Positions 58,307-64,000 of a DNA stretch of 64,000 bases are shown here, piece by piece; position 1 is the stretch's first letter, and each line of letters opens with the position of its first letter. The stretch covers positions 1 to 64,000 of the forward strand of contig CAZJVD010000012.1 in assembly GCA_964549505.1 (NCBI GenBank). The letters are read 5' to 3'. The notes beneath the pieces were generated by a model. The model was not told the origin of the DNA. It saw nothing but the letters and a program-made list of their open reading frames with translations, and did not search any database. This DNA comes from CAZJVD01 sp964549505. Its GTDB lineage: Bacteria > Bdellovibrionota > UBA1018 > CAZJVD01. The position numbers and the translations under genes are program-made.

Positions 58307-60496
58307 CTAGTCCAATGTGGTAGAGGCGGCGAGTCGAGACTCGTGACTCAATGCACGAATTCCGTCCCGAGATGGGCCTTCGGCCACCGCATCCGCCCTG
58401 GCTAGCTCGAAAAGCTCCCGATCTCGGATAAGATCCGCCAGGCGAAAAGGGGCCTCGCCCGACTGGCGCGTCCCTAAAAAGTCGCCTGGGCCCCGCATTT
58501 GGAGGTCCAGTTCTGCCAGTTCGAATCCATCATCGGTGGTTTCTAGAGCCTTCAGACGTTGCTCAGCGCTCTCGGTCCGTTCGGCCGTCTCGCTGGGTGG
58601 GCTGGCGAGGAGAAAGCAGTAGCCAGGACGCTCTCCCCGTCCGACACGGCCGCGCAACTGATGGAGTTGGGAAAGGCCAAATCGGTCGGCGTGCTCGATC
58701 AACATGACGTTAGCGTTCGTGATATCGACGCCGACCTCAATAACAGTCGTTGAGACGAGCACCTGAATCGCTCCCTTTTGAAATGCCTGCATCGTGGTCT
58801 GTTTCTCAGCGGCCGACATGCGCCCATGGAGTGGCGCGATCGATATCCCTTTCAGGTAACCTCTCCGGAGCGCCACGGTTTCGTCGACCACCGACCGAAG
58901 CGATGTGAACAGGTCAGCATCCGAGGGTTCGATCAAAGGTAAGACGACATAGGCCTGTTCGCCGGACTGGAGTTTTTCGCGCAAAAGAGCATAGGCCTGA
59001 GCCCGCCCCGTTTCCTGAAAGACTTGCGTGACCGATGGTTTTCGGCTGGCCGGTCGCTCGCGAATGGTCGAAATCGAAAGATCACCAAAGAGACTGAGGG
59101 CGAGCGTTCGCGGTATGGGCGTCGCACTCATCGTTAAGAGATGTGGGAACCAAAGAGGGCTTTTTTCTCGTAGAATCGTGCGCTGTTCGACGCCAAATCG
59201 ATGCTGTTCATCGATCATGGCAAGAGCGAGTTTCTGATACTGGACATCGGCCTGGATCACCGCATGCGTTCCGACGAGCAGAAGGGGCTCACCTGCCGCC
59301 AAGCGTGCGAGAATCGCGCGTCGTTCGTCGGTTGGCGTGCTGCCCGTCAGCAGAAACGCCGGAAAATCTTTTCCAAGAAACTTTGCAGCCGTCGCAAAAT
59401 GTTGACGAGCGAGAATCTCCGTCGGTGCCATCAAGCAGGTCTGATAGCCTTGGGCGACGACCGCTGCGGTCGCTAGCAAGCAGACGATGGTTTTTCCGCT
59501 CCCAACATCGCCCTGGAGTAGACGAACCATGGGTTTTCCGGACGCAAAGTCTGCGACGATTTCTTCGAGCGCGCTTCTTTGCCCCGACGTCAGTTGAAAC
59601 GGCAGTTTCGCCGCCTGTTCGGCAATCGCGCGTTCGGTCAGCAGCGACGCGAGTTTGAGACCAGTCTGGGTTTCGGTCAGAGCTTGCTTCCGCCGGAGGA
59701 TCTCCTCGTGGAAATGAAAGAATTCCTCATAGATCAAACGTGTCTGCGCAGGCGTTCGTACTTTGAGCAGCGCTGCGAGCTCCGTGCCCTGGGGCGGAAA
59801 ATGCACAAAACGTAGCGCTTCGGCGTGGGTCAGGAGCCCGCGTCGCGATCGAACGGACGATGGCAACGTTTCCTTGGAGAGATCGGTGCTCTCCAGAGCG
59901 TTCCATAAAATCGTTCGCAGTGTGCGCGTCGAAACTCCCTCGATCTCGCGATACACGGGAACCGTTCGATCCAAATGGATGCTTCCGTCCTGGTGAAGTT
60001 CGGGGTGTACGATTTGGAAACCGATTCCGAGGCGTTCCAGTTTTCCGCTCAAGACCACGGTTGTTCCAGGTCGAAAACGATGCTCCAGTCCGGGATGAAC
60101 ATGAAACCACTTGAGGGCAACACGCTGAGCGCCCACGCCTAAAGCAGCGTCAGCGACTTCGCGCCCGTTGCGCGTTCGATTTTTTCGAAAGTAAGCGACG
60201 ACCCCCCGAACCGTGACTTCACTGCGATCGGTGGCCTGACTCAGGTCCTCGGTTAGATGTCGGTCGAGGTACGCGCGTGGATAAAAGCGCAGCAAGTCTG
60301 TAATAGTGAGGATTTCAGCGCGCGCGAATACGGCTGCCAGCTTAGGTCCAACGCCTTTGACGAATTGAACGGAATTCTTGTCGGCCCTAGGACCGGCCTT
60401 AGGACTGGTATGAGACCTCGAGGACTTCGTAGTAGACTTCCCCCTTCGGTGCGTTGACCGTGACCTCGTCACCACTGCGTTTACCCACAAGGGCAC
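58307..60496 (-). CDS. recG: ATP-dependent DNA helicase RecG
   Basis: 729 aa as drawn from a GTG at 60496. Wedge/OB domain near 75-180, helicase motif I LLQGDVGSGKTIV near 330, DEQHRFGV (DExH-box variant) near 435, and GRVGRGERPGYCFLL near 640 are all present. It reverses stalled forks. The start overlaps greA by 98 bp in another frame; there is no ATG, GTG or TTG between the end of greA and the conserved NSVQFVKGVGP, so the true start is within greA. Confidence 0.95.
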   Translation of the reverse strand: MPLWVNAVVTRSRSTHRRGKSTTKSSRSHTSPKAGPRADKNSVQFVKGVGPKLAAVFARAEILTITDLLRFYPRAYLDRHLTEDLSQATDRSEVTVRGVVAYFRKNRTRNGREVADAALGVGAQRVALKWFHVHPGLEHRFRPGTTVVLSGKLERLGIGFQIVHPELHQDGSIHLDRTVPVYREIEGVSTRTLRTILWNALESTDLSKETLPSSVRSRRGLLTHAEALRFVHFPPQGTELAALLKVRTPAQTRLIYEEFFHFHEEILRRKQALTETQTGLKLASLLTERAIAEQAAKLPFQLTSGQRSALEEIVADFASGKPMVRLLQGDVGSGKTIVCLLATAAVVAQGYQTCLMAPTEILARQHFATAAKFLGKDFPAFLLTGSTPTDERRAILARLAAGEPLLLVGTHAVIQADVQYQKLALAMIDEQHRFGVEQRTILREKSPLWFPHLLTMSATPIPRTLALSLFGDLSISTIRERPASRKPSVTQVFQETGRAQAYALLREKLQSGEQAYVVLPLIEPSDADLFTSLRSVVDETVALRRGYLKGISIAPLHGRMSAAEKQTTMQAFQKGAIQVLVSTTVIEVGVDITNANVMLIEHADRFGLSQLHQLRGRVGRGERPGYCFLLASPPSETAERTESAEQRLKALETTDDGFELAELDLQMRGPGDFLGTRQSGEAPFRLADLIRDRELFELARADAVAEGPSRDGIRALSHESRLAASTTLD

Positions 60497-60893
60497 GCGC
60501 GATGGGTGAAGCGATCCCGACTTTTCCTGTCTTGATGTCGGCTTCGTCTACTCCGACAATCTGATACGTGAGCTTCTTGCCACTTTCTTGTTCGCGAAGA
60601 ACAACCGTGGCTCCAAAAACAATACTATCCGTCTTGATCGTCGCAATGTCGATCACTTCGGCCATAGCGAGCTTGCCGTTGATTTCCTGAATTCGACCTT
60701 CGATAAACCCCTGGCGTTCCTTGGCGGCTGAATAATCGGCATTTTCCGAAAGGTCGCCGTGCCCGCGAGCGATCTCAATCGCTTTGACGACCGCCGGGCG
60801 TTCGACCGAAAGCAGGTGCTTGAGTTCCTCCTCAAGCTTCCGCTTGCCATTTAAAGTCATAGGGATCTTTTCACTACCATTTTTTTCGGCCAT
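60399..60893 (-). CDS. greA: Transcription elongation factor GreA
   Basis: 164 aa. N-terminal coiled coil (LNGKRKLEEELKHLLSVERPAVVKAIEIARGHGDLSENADYSAAKE) with the conserved acidic tip D-L-S-E-N-A-D-Y, and the C-terminal FKBP-like domain ending in SPIARALVGKRSGDEVTVNAPKGEVYYEVLEV. Rescues backtracked RNA polymerase. The recG start overlaps its 3' end, suggesting translational coupling. Confidence 0.97.
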   Translation of the reverse strand: MAEKNGSEKIPMTLNGKRKLEEELKHLLSVERPAVVKAIEIARGHGDLSENADYSAAKERQGFIEGRIQEINGKLAMAEVIDIATIKTDSIVFGATVVLREQESGKKLTYQIVGVDEADIKTGKVGIASPIARALVGKRSGDEVTVNAPKGEVYYEVLEVSYQS

Positions 60894-60972
60894 AAGCGGC
60901 CTGCTTTTAACACAGGATGACGGTGATTACCACGCGTTGCGATCGCCCTGGGGCCGCGTTATATAGAAGCCT

Positions 60973-62286
60973 ATGCTGAAATCTACGGTCTCGTCGGTGT
61001 TTGCGGCTCGCAGGAAGAAGCTCATGGAGCATAAGTCCAACGCGGCTTTCATCCTCCCTGCGTTTCCAGAACATATCCGCAATGGTGACAACTACTACAC
61101 CTATCGCCAGGACAGTAATCTCTACTATCTCACCGGCTTCGACGAACCTGATTCGTTCTTAGTGATCATCACGCGACCTGTGAACAAGACGCTGCTCTTC
61201 GTGCGCCCTCGGGATCCCACGATGGAGATCTGGAATGGTGAACGTTATGGGGTCGATGGTGCGAAAAAAGTTTTTGGTGTCGATGAGACATTTCTGACAT
61301 CTGAGTTCGAAACAAAACTCCCTGAATATCTTCGAAACGTCGAGACGCTCTATTATCGCGTGGGTAACTACGAGGCACTGGATCGACGCGTGCTCGCGAT
61401 GATGGAGAAGTTTCGTGTGAGTCTTGGGCGTACCGGTCGTTCGCTCGTGACGATTACCGACCCGCAGAGCGTGATCGGCGAAATGCGCTTGTTCAAGGAC
61501 GCCGAAGAAGCTGCTTTAATGCGCCGGTCGTGTGCGATAACGGCACAGGCCCACAAAGAAGTCATGGCGACGACAAAGCCTGGGATGCTTGAGTACGAAG
61601 TCGCAGCTAATATTGAGAGCGCGTTCAAGCGCGGAGGTAGCCGCATTCTTGCTTACGACAGTATTGTGGGAGGCGGAAAAAATGCGACCTGTCTTCATTA
61701 TCACTCCAACAACTGCAAACTGAACGACGGTGATCTCGTTTTGATCGATGCCGGTGGGGAGTACGAATCCTACGCTTCCGATATCACGCGTACATTTCCT
61801 GTGGGGCGTAAGTTTTCTCCGGCGCAGGCGAAGATCTACGATCTCGTGCTCAAAGTTCAGAAAGCCACCGTCGAACAATGTCGGCCCGGAGCCACGTTTG
61901 AGTTTCTGCATCAGTTTGCAGCTGAGGCTTTGGTCGAAGGCTTGTTAACACTGGGACTTCTGAAGGGGAGTGTTCGTGCTTTGATCGATACGAAGCAACA
62001 TATGCGGTTCTACCCACACCGAACAGGTCATTGGCTCGGGTTGGACGTGCATGACTGCGGTCTTTACATGACGGACGGTCAGTCACGTGTGCTGGAGCCT
62101 GGAATGGTGTTCACGGTCGAGCCGGGGATCTATTGCCAGCCGGGTGATATGGAGTGCCCTGAAGAATACCGAGGCATTGGTGTTCGTATTGAAGACGACA
62201 TCATGATCACAGCGAACGGGTACGAGAATTTTACGATCGATGCGCCGAAAGAGCGCGAAGCGATCGAAGCGCTGCGAAGCTCGTAA
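60973..62286 (+). CDS. pepP: Xaa-Pro aminopeptidase (M24B)
   Basis: 437 aa. PepP layout: N-terminal domain (RQDSNLYYLTGFDEPDSFLVI) and a pita-bread catalytic domain with metal ligands in VLIDAGGEYESYASDITRTFPVG (two Asp), HRTGHWLGLDVHD (His), EPGMVFTVEPGIY (Glu) and RGIGVRIEDDIMIT (Glu). Cleaves N-terminal residues before proline. Divergent from greA by 79 bp; dusB follows after 11 bp. Confidence 0.95.
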   Translation: MLKSTVSSVFAARRKKLMEHKSNAAFILPAFPEHIRNGDNYYTYRQDSNLYYLTGFDEPDSFLVIITRPVNKTLLFVRPRDPTMEIWNGERYGVDGAKKVFGVDETFLTSEFETKLPEYLRNVETLYYRVGNYEALDRRVLAMMEKFRVSLGRTGRSLVTITDPQSVIGEMRLFKDAEEAALMRRSCAITAQAHKEVMATTKPGMLEYEVAANIESAFKRGGSRILAYDSIVGGGKNATCLHYHSNNCKLNDGDLVLIDAGGEYESYASDITRTFPVGRKFSPAQAKIYDLVLKVQKATVEQCRPGATFEFLHQFAAEALVEGLLTLGLLKGSVRALIDTKQHMRFYPHRTGHWLGLDVHDCGLYMTDGQSRVLEPGMVFTVEPGIYCQPGDMECPEEYRGIGVRIEDDIMITANGYENFTIDAPKEREAIEALRSS

Positions 62287-62297
62287 ACGGACGTGCC

Positions 62298-63311
62298 ATG
62301 CAGTTAGGGCCGTTCCAGATCGATCATCCTTTTATTTTGGCGCCGATGGCGGGGATTACGAACTCTCCGTATCGCCGTCTGATGCGACGGATGCAAAGCA
62401 GTGTTGTGATCTCGGAACTGATTTCGGCTAATGGTCTCGAACACGCGAGCCAGCGCACGATCGATCTTTTCCAGTTTCATGAAGAAGAGAGAGTTGTTGG
62501 TATCCAGATCTTTGGCGAACATGCTGAAGCGTTGGCCGGGGCCTGCCGGTACGTCGAAAAGCTCGGAGCGGACTTTGTCGATCTGAACTTAGGTTGTCCC
62601 GTCCCAAAGATCACGAAGAAGGGCGCGGGGTCCGCCATGTGTCGCGATCTCAAAACGCTGGCACAGGTTCTGACGGCGATGGTCCAGGCGGTTAAAATTC
62701 CGGTCACGATCAAGATCCGTACAGGTTGGGACGAAAGCACGAAAAACGCGCACGAGGTGGTTCGTGTAGCGGCGGACTGTGGTGTTCGTTGGGTGGCGGT
62801 TCATGGTCGCACGCGGGCGCAGGGATACAGCGGTGACGCCGACTGGGATTTTATCGGCGAGATCAAAGCGAAGAGTTCCATACCGATTCTTGGCAACGGT
62901 GATTTGAACACTGCCGAGCGTGCGGTGGAGGCTTACAAAAAGTATGGAGTGGACGCGGTTCTGATCGGCCGAGGTGCACTTCGAAACCCGTGGATCTTTG
63001 AGCAAGCGGCTGCGCTCTTGAGTGGTCAACCCATGCGGCAGCAGACGACCGAAGACTTCATGGTCCTCCTAGAGCTGGAGCGCGAGCTTTTTGAAAACTG
63101 GTTTGGTCCGGAGAAAGCCTTCGTTCATGCGCGCAAGCATCTGGCATGGTTGGCTGCCGGTTTTCCGGGTTGCCATGAGTTCCGTCGGCAGGTGTTTTCC
63201 CAGCCGAAGTCCGAGGATCTATGGAGAATCTCCCGCGAGTTCTTTGCGATGCAAAAACCCCGCGGGTCGATTGATTTTGCTCAGCCTTTTCTGATGGGTG
63301 GGCATGGATAA
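62298..63311 (+). CDS. dusB: tRNA-dihydrouridine synthase
   Basis: 337 aa. DusB-type TIM barrel: PFILAPMAGITNSPYRRLMRR, DLNLGCPVPKITKKGAGSAM with the catalytic Cys in GCP, IKIRTGWDES, VHGRTRAQGYSGDADW and FMN phosphate-binding ILGNGDLNTAE / GVDAVLIGRGALRNPWIF. Reduces uridines in tRNA using FMN. Operon with pepP. The DusB label over other Dus types is by overall resemblance. Confidence 0.93.
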   Translation: MQLGPFQIDHPFILAPMAGITNSPYRRLMRRMQSSVVISELISANGLEHASQRTIDLFQFHEEERVVGIQIFGEHAEALAGACRYVEKLGADFVDLNLGCPVPKITKKGAGSAMCRDLKTLAQVLTAMVQAVKIPVTIKIRTGWDESTKNAHEVVRVAADCGVRWVAVHGRTRAQGYSGDADWDFIGEIKAKSSIPILGNGDLNTAERAVEAYKKYGVDAVLIGRGALRNPWIFEQAAALLSGQPMRQQTTEDFMVLLELERELFENWFGPEKAFVHARKHLAWLAAGFPGCHEFRRQVFSQPKSEDLWRISREFFAMQKPRGSIDFAQPFLMGGHG

Positions 63312-63376
63312 TAAATCTATGTGCCGACTGACTTTTAAATACATGTAGTGTATAAAGTCGCTCAGGTTCAACGGGT

Positions 63377-64000
63377 ATGCTTTTAAAATCGATTCTTCTC
63401 AGTGTGATCGTCTCCACAGCGCTCTCGATGACGTTCTTGAGGTCCGCCGCCCACGCGAATGTTGTGCTTCCAAATGAGTGTATTCAGCGCATGCGCGAAG
63501 CCTTTGAGCATGTTCCTCCGCTCGAGAACACCGATGTGACGGCGAGCGACGACGCGGCGAAAGATTTTCAATATTTGATCACCCAGGGCACCGATAGCGA
63601 GCGCGAGTACCGTCTGTATCAGCATGGTGTCACTGGACCGACGGGATTTGGTTTGCGGCGTGTGTTGACGTTTTCAGAGCCGGGCGCCGCGGGGATGTCG
63701 CTCGAGTTAGTGCAGCGTTTCGACTATGAAGTGCAAGGGATGGAGGCTTCGTTCGTGCCGACGCTTCGACGGACGATCATCTGGCGTCAGCGTCCAGAAA
63801 AGGTCGGAAAAGGGGTGTTCACGTTTCATCAAGAGTATCAGGTCGATGAAGCGTGCCAGACCCAGCTACTGAAAAGTCACCTCACGGTCGTTGAACGGGG
63901 TCGCGAGCAGACGGTTGCTTATGCGTTTGGTGACAAGGCCCGAGACATTACGTTTGGTGCCGATATTCCCCAGGGTCTGATGACTCTGGACGAGCTGGAA
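63377..64000 (+). CDS. Hypothetical exported protein, truncated by the window end
   Basis: At least 208 aa from the ATG at 63377; no stop before 64000, so it is partial. Signal peptide LLKSILLSVIVSTALSMTFL, cleavage near AAHA. Mature part with two cysteines visible (NECIQRM, EACQTQL) and beta-rich stretches (FGLRRVLTFSEPG, TFHQEYQVDEA). No family recognised. About 65 bp after dusB, same strand. Confidence 0.7.
   Translation, partial: MLLKSILLSVIVSTALSMTFLRSAAHANVVLPNECIQRMREAFEHVPPLENTDVTASDDAAKDFQYLITQGTDSEREYRLYQHGVTGPTGFGLRRVLTFSEPGAAGMSLELVQRFDYEVQGMEASFVPTLRRTIIWRQRPEKVGKGVFTFHQEYQVDEACQTQLLKSHLTVVERGREQTVAYAFGDKARDITFGADIPQGLMTLDELE

Noticed and set aside
60784..60966. Small plus-strand frame antisense to greA
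   Set aside because: Shadow of greA with no independent start signal.

Overview
The window reads like a chromosome of a Gram-negative, Bdellovibrio-like (Bdellovibrionota/Oligoflexia-type) bacterium, with base composition slightly above 50% G+C by eye. The clues are an outer-membrane and lipoprotein repertoire (Pal, a CpoB-like protein, a FadL-like porin, many Sec and lipobox signals), a TIGR04552-like protein, a DUF502 protein, and unusually many secreted metallopeptidases (M1, M10/matrixin, M11-like, M28). The phylum assignment is an inference from gene content; no rRNA is present.

Layout. 1-400: no gene, one long imperfect inverted repeat. 401-3527: a NitT/TauT-like ABC importer without a binding protein. 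3579-9851: exported proteins, a short MscL, a secretin-N-like protein, AzlCD and an M1 aminopeptidase. A terminal-inverted-repeat element with internal hairpins lies at 4579-4847. 9966-14229: accessory segment with a palindrome-preceded DUF4143 ATPase, a PaiB-like flavoprotein, two gene remnants, a brnTA toxin-antitoxin pair, and a tRNA-Lys whose 3' end is repeated 1.7 kb away. 14336-26243: matrixin, envelope proteins, Lon, and an operon of an M28 peptidase with two large unknown exported proteins. 26330-35252: housekeeping genes (rpoZ, an ANL-type enzyme, smpB, DUF502, FadL-like OMP, rsmA, tsaD, cpoB-like, pal, ssb). 35440-38249: HD-GYP protein, M11-like protease and a small exported protein.

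38254-44876 is the most unusual part: six tandem paralogous genes for signal-peptide-bearing proteins with a two-helix membrane hairpin and no family I recognise. Five of the six carry the same promoter, with identical -35/-10 spacing, placed so that transcription should begin at or next to the ATG (leaderless mRNA). One copy is split by a 22-bp tandem duplication. I consider this array the best candidate for an undescribed system.

45016-51850: a family-5 solute-binding protein, alaS, and the pgpA-cinA-recA operon. 51878-57587: a TIGR04552-like protein followed by an FAD protein and a multi-domain iron-sulfur protein translationally coupled as a pair (possible novel redox complex), then an unknown exported protein. 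57655-64000: an XRE regulator, recG, greA, pepP, dusB, and an exported protein running off the end.

Another observation deserving checking: rsmA has no stop codon and runs in frame into the signal peptide of a FadL-like outer-membrane protein, which has its own strong Shine-Dalgarno.
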